From Termitidicoccus mucosus (GTDB lineage: Bacteria > Verrucomicrobiota > Verrucomicrobiia > Opitutales > Opitutaceae): a stretch of DNA of 64,000 nucleotides. Under the pieces are notes generated by a model. That model did not search any database. It was not told the DNA's origin and was given only the letters and a program-made list of their open reading frames with translations. The position numbers and the translations under genes were made by a program. The stretch is taken from positions 2,728,001 through 2,792,000 of the forward strand of contig NZ_CP109796.1 of assembly GCF_038725785.1 (NCBI RefSeq), in the 5' to 3' direction. Shown here piece by piece: positions 10,125-18,995 of this stretch (positions are counted from its first letter, which is position 1; every line of letters starts with the position of its first letter).

Positions 10125-10472
10125 ATGAATCAAAAGGCTCGAATCAAACGCGACCTCGCCAGAACCGAAAGCACCCAGGCCATCGAAAGACTCCGCAAGA
10201 ATTACCTGAAGGTCGGCGACACCGTTTACGTCTTCCTCCGCCACATCAGCAGGAGCGGCACGTGCCGGTGGCTGGATCTTTACACCGTGCGCGAAAACAA
10301 GCCGCTGCGCATCACTTGGAGCGCGGCCAAGGCGCTGGCCATCCGATACGACTCGCGTCGCGAGGCCATCCCTGTGGAGGGAGGGAACTTTGACTGCGGC
10401 CACTCGCTGGTGCACGACCTCGCGTGGCGGCTTTTCGGCAACAGCGACGCCCTTGACCACCGCTGGCTTTGA
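10125..10472 (+). CDS. Unknown mobile-element protein, 115 aa
   Basis: The start is ATG at 10125, directly after the structured leader; a longer upstream reading would translate the leader and is rejected. The protein begins with a basic helix (MNQKARIKRDLARTE), then VGDTVYVFLRHISRSGTCRWLDLY and a C-terminal NFDCGHSLVHDLAWRLFG. It has two Cys and several His but no recognised metal-binding or DNA-binding domain. The shared leader with the RadC gene suggests that it is expressed with the other cargo genes, possibly on entry into a new host. Function unknown. Confidence 0.65.
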   Translation: MNQKARIKRDLARTESTQAIERLRKNYLKVGDTVYVFLRHISRSGTCRWLDLYTVRENKPLRITWSAAKALAIRYDSRREAIPVEGGNFDCGHSLVHDLAWRLFGNSDALDHRWL

Positions 10473-10614
10473 CCGGCATCCGGCGGCTCCGCGCACGGCG
10501 CGGCGGCATCCGCCTTCGTCGTGTTTTTTATCCGGGCAGCCGCGCGCGGACAATCACGCCGGACGGGCGCGAGCCCGTATTTAATATCTGAATACAATCG
10601 CGAAAAACCGCATC

Positions 10615-10863
10615 GCACATCCGCGCGCTCCACCGGCACCCCGCGTTAGCACCGCCTGCCGCTGCGTGTTCCGAATTGTGTCACACCCGTCAATGTCTTG
10701 CTCGCCCTCGCAAGCTCGGGCTGCGCTCCACACCGGACGCCTCCGCACCTGCTCCGGCGTCCTTTGACTGGGTGTGCCTTCGGAACGGCGTGAATCGGGC
10801 AGAGCCGAGACAACTCCGGCACGGGGCCGGGGAACGGACTTCCGCGCGATTCCGCTAAAAAAC
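10615..10863 (+). promoter_or_regulatory. radC RNA motif-like leader, copy B
   Basis: A leader of 249 bp ending at the ATG of the RadC-like gene. It is more than 85 percent identical by eye to the copy at 11461-11705, from GCACATCCGCGCGCTCC to the GGAACGGACT box. It contains a GGACGCC/GGCGTCC hairpin and a CCGGC/GCCGG hairpin with variable loops. Placement immediately before radC is the classic context of the radC RNA motif. Confidence 0.65.
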
Positions 10864-11316
10864 ATGCGTATCTTCGAGGCAAAACTGACCTACTCGCTCG
10901 TCTCCCCTGGCGAGGCAATCGCCCTTAACACGCCGGCACTTGTCGTCGCCTACCTCAACTCCGCCTTTGAGCAGAGCCCGCTGCAAGAGGCGTTCTACTG
11001 TGTTTATCTTGATCGAAAAAACCATCCGTTGGGACGGCACCTCATCTCGCTTGGAACGGCAACCTCCACTCTGACCTCGCCCCGGGAAGTGTTCCGTGGA
11101 GCCATCCTCTCGGGGTCCACCGGCGTGTGCTTGAGTCACAATCACCCTAGCGGGGACCCGGCCCCCTCGACTGCGGACATTCGCGTCACCCGTGACCTGA
11201 AGGAAGCCGCAAGGATTCTCGATATCGACCTCGTGGACCACGTGATCGTCGGTGATGTCAATGCCGATCCCCTCAAGGTCGGATACTTTTCCTTCCACCA
11301 ACAGGGACTGCTCTAA
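10864..11316 (+). CDS. radC: RadC-like JAB/MPN domain protein
   Basis: A 150-residue RadC-family protein made of the JAB (MPN+) metalloprotease-like domain only. The metal motif SHNHPSGDPAPS starts at about residue 91 and carries the two His and the Asp of a JAMM zinc site. The N-terminal helix-hairpin-helix region of chromosomal RadC (about 220 residues) is absent, which is usual for RadC copies on plasmids and conjugative elements. The role of RadC is unsettled; the old link to DNA repair is doubtful, and in mobile elements it is usually found near anti-restriction genes. ATG at 10864 follows the structured leader directly. The next gene has its own copy of that leader. Confidence 0.85.
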   Translation: MRIFEAKLTYSLVSPGEAIALNTPALVVAYLNSAFEQSPLQEAFYCVYLDRKNHPLGRHLISLGTATSTLTSPREVFRGAILSGSTGVCLSHNHPSGDPAPSTADIRVTRDLKEAARILDIDLVDHVIVGDVNADPLKVGYFSFHQQGLL

Positions 11317-11460
11317 AAGCCATTCCAAGGAAGCCTCCATTGCTGGCGTTCCGGCCCGGCCCCATTCTTCAGGATGGCGTCAATCGTGGTTGCGACGCCA
11401 CCGATGGCGAAATCACCGGCGGAAGCCGCGCGGCAATGATGCGACTCCCGCCAGCCCCCG

Positions 11461-11705
11461 GCGCATCCGCGCGCTCCATCGGCACCACGCTTAAAACCCT
11501 TGCCTGCTGCGTGTTCCGAATTGTGTCACACCCGTCAATGTATTGCTCGCCCTCGCAAGCTCGGGCTGCGCTCCACACCGGACGCCTCCGCACCTGCTCC
11601 GGCGTCCTTTGACTGGGTGTGCCCTCGGAACGACGTGAATCGGGCAAGGCCGAGACAACCCGGCATGTCGCCGGAAGCGGACTGCGCCTGATTGCGCCAA
11701 ATCAC
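11461..11705 (+). promoter_or_regulatory. radC RNA motif-like leader, copy C
   Basis: A leader of 245 bp ending at ATG 11706, nearly identical to copy B with scattered substitutions. Both hairpins are kept (GGACGCC/GGCGTCC and CCGGC/GCCGG), and it ends GCGGACTGCGCCTGATT, matching copy A at that end. Three such leaders within 1.8 kb indicate a shared control of the cargo genes. Confidence 0.65.
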
Positions 11706-12194
11706 ATGACAACCGAAACGACCTGCGTGTTGGAAACACTCCACCTGCCCCAAGGCCGCAAGCGCGCCTCCGTCCACCGGGAGCTTCTCCACCACATCGA
11801 GGCTGGCGAAACCATGCCCTTCCGCTTTCTGCACGGCTACCTAAATGCCGCGCTGTGGACCTCCCGCGACGACAACGAAAAATACTTCGACGCCACCCAC
11901 ACCATTGAGGACATCGCCATCGCCTCGCTGGTGAGCGCATGGGCGGAATGCTCACAATTCTGCCGCGAGTGCAAAACCGACCTGTGCCATCTCGACGACG
12001 AGCGTAACGGCCACAATTTCTGGCTCACGCGCTGCGGTCACGGCAGCGGCTACTTCGACGAGTCTGTGAACGACGAGTCCGCCGAGTTCGCCATGCAGCA
12101 ACTCACCCGCGCCAGCGAGTCCTTCGGCGAAGTCGATCTCTATATCGGCGACGACCGCAAACTGCACTTCAGCAACGAAAGCCGCGTCGCATGA
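11706..12194 (+). CDS. Unknown mobile-element protein, 162 aa
   Basis: The start is ATG at 11706, directly behind leader copy C. The middle of the protein has a Cys/His-rich patch (FCRECKTDLCHLDDERNGHNF, split here into CRECKTDLC and HLDDERNGH) followed by LTRCGHGSGYFDE, suggesting a small zinc-binding or redox-stable fold. The rest is acidic and helical. Similar proteins are seen as hypothetical genes on plasmids, conjugative elements and phages. It overlaps the next gene by ATGA (12191-12194), so the two are translationally coupled. Function unknown. Confidence 0.65.
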   Translation: MTTETTCVLETLHLPQGRKRASVHRELLHHIEAGETMPFRFLHGYLNAALWTSRDDNEKYFDATHTIEDIAIASLVSAWAECSQFCRECKTDLCHLDDERNGHNFWLTRCGHGSGYFDESVNDESAEFAMQQLTRASESFGEVDLYIGDDRKLHFSNESRVA

Positions 12195-13015
12195 AAACGA
12201 GTCAAACCCCGACCTTCAGGTCGTTGCTCGAACAACTCATCCGCCGCCACGACGCGCACGAGGTGTTCACGGCATTCGCATCTTTGGCCGCTTGCGCACT
12301 CGCGCACGGCACCCGTGAAACCGAATACCTCGAAGAGGCCAAACGCTGGAACAGGGACGAACTGGAAATTTTCAGCCACGCCCTTGCAGCACTGGTCATG
12401 GAAATGGAGGCCCAGCCCTTCACCGACTTGCTCGGCGGTCACTACATGGAACTGGCCCTCTCCCATAAAGGGCAGAAATGGAATGGCGAGTTTCACACCC
12501 CGCAGAACATCTGCGAGATGATCGCCCACATGCTTGCCGGTGACTCATCGCTGCCGCCAGAAGGCCCCGTCACGCTCTGCGAACCGGCCTGCGGCGCGGG
12601 AGCGATGATCCTGGCCTACGCCAAGGCGCTCTCACCGGAGAACCGCTGCCGTTTGCGGGTCACCGCCATCGACATCAGCAAGACCGCCTGTGACATGTGC
12701 TTCATCAACACCACCCTCTGGGGTATCCCAGTCGAGATTGTCCACGGCAACACCCTCGCGATGAAATTCTTCGCCTCATGGCGGAACATCCACTGGGTTT
12801 TCCGGGGACGCCTCCATCTCTTCGCCGGACTTGCCGCCGCACAAAACCAGACAGACGCGCCGCAATCCGAAAACGGGAACGAAAATGAAACGATGATGCC
12901 GCTCGCAACCGCTCTCATCGCATCCACCGCCGCACAACAGGGACAACCGCCCACGCCGGAGAAAGCCGAGCAAATCAAAGCCGCGCTTGGACAGCAAATG
13001 TTCGACTTCGCATGA
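12191..13015 (+). CDS. N6 DNA methylase-like protein without a visible catalytic motif
   Basis: A 274-residue protein related to the N-6 adenine methylases of type I restriction systems. The S-adenosylmethionine-binding motif is clear (PACGAGAMILAYA, about residue 138), preceded by GEFHTPQNICEMIAHML and followed by VTAIDISKTACDMC. The catalytic NPPF/Y tetrad that should follow is not seen; instead the chain reads VHGNTLAMKFFASW and ends in a Gln/Glu/Ala-rich tail. This truncated form is common on plasmids and conjugative elements, where its activity is unclear. It may bind DNA or SAM, or block host restriction, without methylating. No specificity or nuclease subunit is nearby. Confidence 0.7.
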   Translation: MKTSQTPTFRSLLEQLIRRHDAHEVFTAFASLAACALAHGTRETEYLEEAKRWNRDELEIFSHALAALVMEMEAQPFTDLLGGHYMELALSHKGQKWNGEFHTPQNICEMIAHMLAGDSSLPPEGPVTLCEPACGAGAMILAYAKALSPENRCRLRVTAIDISKTACDMCFINTTLWGIPVEIVHGNTLAMKFFASWRNIHWVFRGRLHLFAGLAAAQNQTDAPQSENGNENETMMPLATALIASTAAQQGQPPTPEKAEQIKAALGQQMFDFA

Positions 13016-14096
13016 CCCCGGTTCGGGAAACCCAAGGAAGAGAGAGGGGAGCCCCGGCGCAGGCTCACTTTGGTCATGTTTCCCTTGCGGGATGGCCGAC
13101 CTTGCGGATTGGGAATTTCCTCACATCGCGCCCCGTTGCCGATTGTGGCGTCGCGTGCAAGGTCCGCTTCGCTCTCCACCTTGCACGCGACACCCGATCC
13201 GGCAACTACTGGGGCGCGGAGGTTCGCTGGCCGCTGCCAGCACAAAGAGAACACGGCAGACGCCTCGTGACCGCGACCCGCGCAGGGCTGGCGTTGCCAG
13301 CCCACCGGCTTGCGCGCCTCTTTTGGCTGGCCGGCGTTTCCGTTTCTTCCCGCCGCCCGTCCATGCAATCCACCGCCGGACGCGCCTGCCCCAAACTCAA
13401 GCCACCTTTGGCGCGACCGGCGCGAACGCTCCGCGCCAAGAATGCGACGCCGCGCCCCCTGCAAACCGACTCGCCTGACGGAATCGAAAAAACGCCCGCC
13501 ACCGCAATGATGCCGCCACCCGGCGCACGCGCACCAAGGCCGCAAACCACCCGCGCCGGACAGCCGTCACCACTTCAAAAGGCTTCCCAACGGCGACAAC
13601 CGCCTTTCCGCATCACCGGGAAGACCCCGACCGACGGGAAGGCAACCGGCGGAAGAATCCGCGCCATTGGCACGCAACAGCAACTTATGGAAACCCCAAA
13701 AATACCGGGACAAAAATGGGGCTCGACCAACCGGGCGGATTCCCGCATTGTCAGCGAATGGGAATTTGTATCCATGATTTGAATACAAATAAGGGGCTTG
13801 CCCCGTGTCCAAGTCCCTCCGGAAGGTTGACAGGAAGTTGCCAAAAATGCTGTTTTTTGCTTCCCCTCCCCGCAACAACCTGCCACACTTTGCCCGTTCT
13901 AAACTATTAACCACCAACTAAGTCCGCTATTACTAGCGACTTGTTCATGACGAACGCGCGGGCATCTTGCCGGCCTTGGCGGCGCGGAGCGCCGTCGCAC
14001 GGGCGGGACGCCCGTGCCACTCGATCCGGCGACACGGCGCATCATCTGCCGGCTGGAAGCCGGCGCCCCCAGTCGCTCACGCGTTTATCCGGCGCC
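13016..14096. other. Gap after the mobile-element cargo
   Basis: I see no convincing gene in this 1.08 kb. A frame from an ATGA overlap at 13012 runs to 13782 (256 codons), but it is Arg/Pro/Ala-rich, domainless and probably fortuitous. Landmarks are a perfect 14-bp stem GTCGCGTGCAAGGT (13150-13163) / ACCTTGCACGCGAC (13178-13191), an AT-rich partial inverted repeat around TTTGTATCC and GAATACAAA (13763-13789), and a stem GCACGGGCG / CGCCCGTGC (13996-14016) downstream of cysH. The GC-to-AT change after 13.75 kb may mark the element boundary; no integrase or tRNA attachment site was found. Confidence 0.45.
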
Positions 14097-14837
14097 CTAG
14101 ATCTGAAAGTCGCCGCCGTTGTTTTCGTGCAGGCCGCACTCGCGTTTCAGTCCGCCGAAGCGGGTGTCCTCCTCGCGCATGCCGTCGAGGAGCTTGCTCG
14201 TACTGTGCCAGTCGCCGATCGAGACGTAGCCCTGCTCCCAAAGCGGATGATACGGCAGGCCATGCTGCGTGAGATATTGGTGCACGCGGCGGTTGTCCCA
14301 GTCGATGATGGGGTGGATTTTGGTGATTTTGTTCTGGACCTGGGCGACCTTGAGGGAGCCGCGCGTGCTGGCCTGCGTCCTGCGCAATCCCGCGAGCCAC
14401 GCGGTCGCGCCGAGTTCGCGCACGGCCCGGTCCATGGGTTCGATTTTGTTGATGACGTTGTAGCGCTTCAGGCCCTCGATTCCCTGCTCCCATTGCTTGC
14501 CATAGAGCGCCTCCTGTTCGGCGGCGGTCATGCGCGGCGTGTATTTTTTCAGGTTCAGGCCGAGCTTTTCCGTAAGATCGCGGGCGAAGCGGTAGGTTTC
14601 GGGAAACAGATATCCCGTGTCGATGAAGACGACCGGGATGCCCGGGACGATTCGCGTGACAAGGTGCAGCATCACCGCCGCCTGCACACCGAAACTCGTC
14701 GTCATGACGAGGCCGTCGCCGAAGGCATCAACCGCCCATCGTATTCGATCCTCCGCGCTGCTTTGTTCGAGATTGAGAGTGGAATGGTTTGCCTGTGCTG
14801 ACTCCGAAGTCGCCGGAGTCGTAGTCGAGATGCTCAT
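14097..14837 (-). CDS. cysH: Phosphoadenylyl-sulfate (PAPS) reductase
   Basis: A 246-residue cytoplasmic enzyme that reduces PAPS to sulfite with thioredoxin in assimilatory sulfate reduction. Visible motifs are the PP-loop-like [41 protein letters not shown], and the C-terminal catalytic RECGLHE with Cys at about 234. That is the only cysteine; the CC...CxxC ligands of the iron-sulfur-dependent APS reductases are missing, so PAPS is the expected substrate. ATG at 14837 is preferred over an upstream TTG. The upstream region is AT-rich (14850-14940). No other cys genes are in the window. Confidence 0.9.
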   Translation of the reverse strand: MSISTTTPATSESAQANHSTLNLEQSSAEDRIRWAVDAFGDGLVMTTSFGVQAAVMLHLVTRIVPGIPVVFIDTGYLFPETYRFARDLTEKLGLNLKKYTPRMTAAEQEALYGKQWEQGIEGLKRYNVINKIEPMDRAVRELGATAWLAGLRRTQASTRGSLKVAQVQNKITKIHPIIDWDNRRVHQYLTQHGLPYHPLWEQGYVSIGDWHSTSKLLDGMREEDTRFGGLKRECGLHENNGGDFQI

Positions 14838-15036
14838 GGTTACAGGCAATAAACATAGTTAGGACATTAATTAAGTAAAGATAAAATATTGTTTTTATCT
14901 CATTGCTTGTCATTATATTATATAATTTCAAGCCATCGGAATATTTCAGACAGGATTAAAATCGGGGCGATGCAACCCATTGGGTTACATTCCGAGCGAA
15001 AACGACAGGCTGGCACCCGGCATTTCTTTGACGGGT

Positions 15037-15654
15037 TTACTTCAGGGCGGCGGCGATGTCGGCGGCAAGTTTTTCGACGGAGACGCTCAGGAGCGCCGCA
15101 AGTTGGCCGAAATCCTTCCCATCCCAAACGGCTGATGGAGCGGCAAAGGCGCGGCGGACTGTCTTTCCGGGGTTGGCGCGGAAGCGGATTTCATAGTCGG
15201 CGGCAAACCGCACTCCGTGGGTGCCGTCGGGATTTTGCACTCCTTCGCATGCGAGTATCCAGACGGAAAGCTCGCAATCGGCATCGCGTCCCATGCCGGC
15301 GCGGTCGTCCACGCCGGCCGCCGCGCCTGACGCGATCAGGCTGTCGCGGAGGATGCGGGCGACGCCGGAATCGAGCGGCTCGGCCCAGCGGACATAAACC
15401 TGCGGGACGATCTCGTTTTCGCCACGGCGGACAAGCATGGTTTTCACGCCTTGGAGGTAGCCGGCGAGCGTGAGCGCGCGAATATTCACTTGGGCGCGGG
15501 CGCCCGGACCGGGCGTCACGCCGGGTGCCGCCGGCACGCCGAGGATGTAGGTGCGGGTGGGATCGACCTTGGCTTGCGGGACGATCGAGCAGCCGCCGAG
15601 AAACGTCGCGAGCAGTGCGACGGCGAAGGCGCGGGAAATGAGGGAGGATTTCAT
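15037..15654 (-). CDS. ABC transport auxiliary lipoprotein (PqiC/YrbC-type partner)
   Basis: The last gene of the Mla-like operon. A 205-residue protein with a lipoprotein signal peptide (MKSSLISRAFAVALLATFLGGC, lipobox LGGC, Cys about 22) followed by a domain with VDPTRTYILGVP and a C-terminal ALLSVSVEKLAADI, as in the ABC-type transport auxiliary lipoprotein family found with MlaEFD/PqiB systems. It would sit in the outer-membrane inner leaflet or periplasm and help lipid transfer. ATG 15654 is preferred to an upstream TTG. A perfect 40-bp inverted repeat separates it from mlaD. Confidence 0.75.
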   Translation of the reverse strand: MKSSLISRAFAVALLATFLGGCSIVPQAKVDPTRTYILGVPAAPGVTPGPGARAQVNIRALTLAGYLQGVKTMLVRRGENEIVPQVYVRWAEPLDSGVARILRDSLIASGAAAGVDDRAGMGRDADCELSVWILACEGVQNPDGTHGVRFAADYEIRFRANPGKTVRRAFAAPSAVWDGKDFGQLAALLSVSVEKLAADIAAALK

Positions 15655-15686
15655 GATGAGCAAAAAGAGAGGAAGATTTTTCCAAG

Positions 15687-15784
15687 TTCTTTCCTCTTTA
15701 TTCTTTCTCTTTCCTCTTTCTCCTCAGACGGGAAACCTCTGTTTTGAGGAGAAAGAGGAAAGAGAAAGAATAAAGAGGAAAGAA
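15687..15784. repeat. Perfect 40-bp inverted repeat, AG-rich family copy 1
   Basis: The arms 15687-15726 and 15745-15784 are exactly complementary over 40 bp, with an 18-nt loop. The arms are made of AAAGAGGAAAGAGAAAG-type words. The element lies inside the mla operon, between mlaD and the lipoprotein gene, and there is no T-run, so it is not a standard terminator. The core of the right arm recurs at 22846-22880 and 32321-32355. Confidence 0.9.
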
Positions 15785-15799
15785 TCGGAAGGAAAGGCA

Positions 15800-16813
15800 T
15801 CAGCGTTTTTCCTGCGGCGGGCGGCCGGTGAGGAGGGCGTTCGGGTTGCGTTCGAGGAAGTCCATGAACAGCCCGACCGACGCGGCGGCATCGGTGAGCT
15901 GGCGCAGGGCGCGGCCGAAATCGGCGCCCAGGCCGTTTTGCCCATGGAGGAAATCGCGCGCGGATTCCGCGGTGGCGTTGATGTTGCGCAACGCCTGCCG
16001 CACTTCGACGAGCGTTCCGCGGAGTTCGGCGGCGGTGGGCTCGACCTGGTTTTCGATTCTGGCCAGCGAGGTGGAAAGCTGCCTGACGGCCTGGTCGAGG
16101 CCGGCGAACAGACGCTGCGCCTCGGGCGAGCCGACGAGGGTGTTCACGTTTTTCGCGACGTTTGTCCACTCCGTGCTGAGCTGGCGGAGCTGGAGTCCTT
16201 CCACTTGCGCACGGATGGCGGCCATGGTGGCGCGGGCGTCGGTGAGCAGGCCGCCGATGTCGGCGCTTTTCAGCTTGGCGATCAACTCGGTGAAGCTGGA
16301 CTGAAGCTCGGTGGTGGCCGACGGGACGCTCGGCACGACGCTCAGGTGGCTGGGCGAAGGCATCATGGACGCCGAAGCCGGATAGAGCGCGGGGTCGAGA
16401 AAATCGAGTTCCACGAAGAGCAGGCCGGTGGCAAGCCCAAGGATGCCGAGCTGGGCGCGCAGGCCCTTGCTTATCATGTGGTCGAGATCATCCGCGTCGG
16501 AGACCTGCACGGGCTCACCCTTTTCGTTGGTGATCATGCTGCGGTTGATCTCGCAAACGACGGCAACGACCGACTCGCCGGTCGCGCGGTTCATGCTGAC
16601 GCTCAAGTCGGCCACGCGCCCGATGCGCACGCCGCGAAGCTTGACGGGGGAGCCGACGTCGAGGCCGTGGATGGATTCATCGAAATAAACGATGAACTGC
16701 TGCGGTTTCGAAAAGAAGCGGGCGCCGCCGAACGAGAGCAGCGCCACCACGCCGATCGCGATCGCACCGAGCACGAAGATGCCGATCAGGGAGGGGCTGA
16801 CTTTGGTTTTCAT
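15800..16813 (-). CDS. mlaD: MlaD/MCE-domain periplasmic lipid-binding protein
   Basis: A 337-residue protein with one N-terminal transmembrane helix (PSLIGIFVLGAIAIGVVAL, about residues 7-25) and an MCE domain at about 37-115 with VYFDESIHGLDVGSPVKLRG and GRVADLSV. It also has a long C-terminal helical region rich in Ala, Leu and Arg that may form the oligomeric channel. MCE proteins bind lipid between the inner-membrane ABC complex and the outer membrane. Its ATG overlaps the stop of the ATPase gene (16810-16813), so translation is coupled. The family is often fused or duplicated; this is a single-MCE form. Confidence 0.88.
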   Translation of the reverse strand: MKTKVSPSLIGIFVLGAIAIGVVALLSFGGARFFSKPQQFIVYFDESIHGLDVGSPVKLRGVRIGRVADLSVSMNRATGESVVAVVCEINRSMITNEKGEPVQVSDADDLDHMISKGLRAQLGILGLATGLLFVELDFLDPALYPASASMMPSPSHLSVVPSVPSATTELQSSFTELIAKLKSADIGGLLTDARATMAAIRAQVEGLQLRQLSTEWTNVAKNVNTLVGSPEAQRLFAGLDQAVRQLSTSLARIENQVEPTAAELRGTLVEVRQALRNINATAESARDFLHGQNGLGADFGRALRQLTDAAASVGLFMDFLERNPNALLTGRPPQEKR

Positions 16814-17727
16814 GGTTTTGGTTTGGGAAAATTGCCGGGGAACGCGGAGCGCGAGAACCCGGGCATGGTGTCATAAAAGGCCCCGCCCCCGCCGTCGTTT
16901 TCAACCGGCCGCACGGCGGGGAGCTCGGCGCCGGGGCGGACGGAGCGCTGGAGAAATTCGCGCACTCGTCCGTCGGGGCTGCCGGCCGCGAGGTCGCCGG
17001 GCGGGCCGTCGGCGATGATGCCTTTGTCTTCGCGCGAGAGCATGATGAGGCGGTCGGCGATGCCGAAAATGCTGTCGAGCTCGTGCGAGACGATGACGAG
17101 CGTGGTGCCGAAGGCGTCGCGGATTTTCAGGATGAGTTCGTCGAGGTTGCGCGAGGTGACGGGGTCGAGGCCGGCGGAGGGTTCGTCGAAAAAGACGACC
17201 TTCGGGTCGAGGGCGAGGGCGCGGGCGAGCCCGGCGCGTTTTTTCATGCCGCCGCTGATTTCGGCCGGGTAATAGTCCTCGTAACCGGCGAGCCCGACCT
17301 GCGCGAGTTTGAAGGCGACGATCTCCTCGCGCTCGCGTTTGCCGAGCGTGGTGTATTCCTCCAGCGGCAGGGCGATGTTTTCGCGCAGGGTGAGCGCGCT
17401 CCAGAGCGCGGCGCTTTGGTAGAGCACGCCGAAGGTCTTGAGCAGTTCGCGGCGGCGGTCGGGAGGGGCGTTGACGAAGCTTTCGCCGAAATAGCGCACG
17501 TCGCCGTTGATCGCGGGCTGAAGGCCGATGAGATGCTTGAGGAGCGTGCTTTTCCCGCAGCCCGAGCCGCCGCCGATGAAGCAGATCTGCCCCTCCGGAA
17601 TGGCGAAGTTTACGTTCTCGAGAATCGCCCGCCCGTTGTAGCCGCAGGCGAGGTTCACCGCCTCGATGGCGGGAACCGGCGCGGAGGCGGCGGGGGCGGC
17701 GGCGGGAGTTGTCCGGGGATTGCTCAT
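16810..17727 (-). CDS. mlaF: MlaF-type ABC transporter ATP-binding protein
   Basis: A 305-residue ATPase of the Mla/Ttg2 lipid ABC transporter. Walker A is GGGSGCGKST, the signature is ISGGMKKRAGLARAL, Walker B is VVFFDEPSAGLDP and the switch histidine is in VIVSHEL. The start is ATG at 17727 (MSNPRTTPAA), with a Pro/Ala-rich lead before the domain begins at VNLACGYNGRAIL; the same frame stays open upstream only as a shadow of mlaE. It follows mlaE by 23 bp. A C-terminal extension of about 50 residues after the ATPase core is Gly/Pro-rich. Confidence 0.92.
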   Translation of the reverse strand: MSNPRTTPAAAPAASAPVPAIEAVNLACGYNGRAILENVNFAIPEGQICFIGGGSGCGKSTLLKHLIGLQPAINGDVRYFGESFVNAPPDRRRELLKTFGVLYQSAALWSALTLRENIALPLEEYTTLGKREREEIVAFKLAQVGLAGYEDYYPAEISGGMKKRAGLARALALDPKVVFFDEPSAGLDPVTSRNLDELILKIRDAFGTTLVIVSHELDSIFGIADRLIMLSREDKGIIADGPPGDLAAGSPDGRVREFLQRSVRPGAELPAVRPVENDGGGGAFYDTMPGFSRSAFPGNFPKPKP

Positions 17728-17750
17728 GGGAATCGTCAGGCGCGCGCGGA

Positions 17751-18890
17751 TTACCAGCCGAGGAAGTTGAAGAGGACGGCGAAGACCGCGTCGCTCATGA
17801 TGATGAAGAGAATCGCCGTGACGACGGCGGAGGTGGCGGCCCGCCCGACGCCGGCGGCGTTGCGCTGCGCCTGCAAGCCGCGCAGGCAGCCGGCCATCCC
17901 GACGATCATGCCGAAGGTGACGGCCTTGATCAGCCCGGTGCCGATGTCGGAGAGGTCGATGGCCGTGAGCATTTCCACCCAGTAGGCCGCCGCCGGGATG
18001 TCGAGCACCACCATCGCGATGACCAGGCCGCCGAGGATGCCGAGCGCATTGGAATAAAGCGCGAGCAATGGCATCATCACGCCCAGCGCGAGGATGCGCG
18101 GGATGACAAGAAAATCGACCGGGCGCACCCCGAGCGTCATGAGCGCGTCGATTTCCTCCCCGGCCTTCATGTTGGCGATCTGCGCGGCGAAGGCCGCCCC
18201 GGTGCGGCCCGCGAGCACGACGCCGGTCATCATCGCGCCCATCTCGCGCACCATCACGAGCGAGACGAAGTCGGCGACAAAGATGTCCGCGCCGTATTGC
18301 CGCAGGATGGTGGAGGCCACATAGGCGAGGATGACCCCCGTGAGGAAACTGATGAGCCCCACGATGGGCAGCCCCATGACGCCGCATTGCTGCATCTCGA
18401 ACACGCAGTCCCGCCAGCGAAGTTTGCCCGGGCGCGCGGCCAGCCAAAGCGCGCTGCGCGCGCACTCGATGACGAACCGGCACAACTGGCCCGACAGGTC
18501 GATGAGATGCAGCGTGGCCATGCCGACCGTGGTCGGAAGATCGCGGCAGTGGTCGTCGGTGGTGTCCGGCACCTTGGTTTTCGACACATCGCCGAGCAGG
18601 GCGAGCACCTTGGACGAGAGGCCGGAGTCGCTGAACCGCACGCCCTGCTCCCCGCACCATTGGCGGACGGCGTTGACGAAAAGCACGAGCGAGGTGTCCC
18701 ACACGCCGACGCGGCTCATGTCGAAGGCCAGCGTCGTGACGGCGATGGTGGCGCCGTCGCCGCCGGACATTTGTTTGGCCAGAAGCGGCCATGAGGGCAA
18801 CACGCCGGTGATCTGCCAGTCGCCGCTCAAGCTCACGCACGCCTCTCCGCTGTCAGGGTTGGTCTGAATGCTTGCTTGGGAGCGGCTCAT
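17751..18890 (-). CDS. mlaE: MlaE-type permease with N-terminal STAS domain
   Basis: The first gene of the operon. A 379-residue membrane permease of the MlaE family (DUF140), with the typical LISFLTGVILAYV, REMGAMMTGVVLAGRTGAAFAAQI and MKAGEEIDALMTLGVRP stretches and five or so transmembrane helices. An N-terminal region of about 120 residues resembles a STAS domain, corresponding to the free MlaB protein of Enterobacteria fused to the permease, an arrangement known in other phyla. With MlaF, MlaD and the lipoprotein it would form a complex moving phospholipid between the two membranes. Confidence 0.9.
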   Translation of the reverse strand: MSRSQASIQTNPDSGEACVSLSGDWQITGVLPSWPLLAKQMSGGDGATIAVTTLAFDMSRVGVWDTSLVLFVNAVRQWCGEQGVRFSDSGLSSKVLALLGDVSKTKVPDTTDDHCRDLPTTVGMATLHLIDLSGQLCRFVIECARSALWLAARPGKLRWRDCVFEMQQCGVMGLPIVGLISFLTGVILAYVASTILRQYGADIFVADFVSLVMVREMGAMMTGVVLAGRTGAAFAAQIANMKAGEEIDALMTLGVRPVDFLVIPRILALGVMMPLLALYSNALGILGGLVIAMVVLDIPAAAYWVEMLTAIDLSDIGTGLIKAVTFGMIVGMAGCLRGLQAQRNAAGVGRAATSAVVTAILFIIMSDAVFAVLFNFLGW

Positions 18891-18995
18891 GTGGCGTCGT
18901 GCTTGAAGGATATCGCTGCGTTAATACTGGCGGCATCTATAACAAGATCAAAAAATATCTGTTCCGCCCGACGCTCATCAGTGATGCTTTCCAAC

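Noticed and set aside
13012-13782. 256-codon frame overlapping the methylase stop by ATGA
   Set aside because: The overlap is tempting, but the protein is Arg/Pro/Ala low complexity, crosses a perfect hairpin, and shows no domain.
15687-15784. Perfect inverted repeat as an ordinary terminator
   Set aside because: It lacks a T-run and lies between co-transcribed genes; its sequence recurs as a repeat family.
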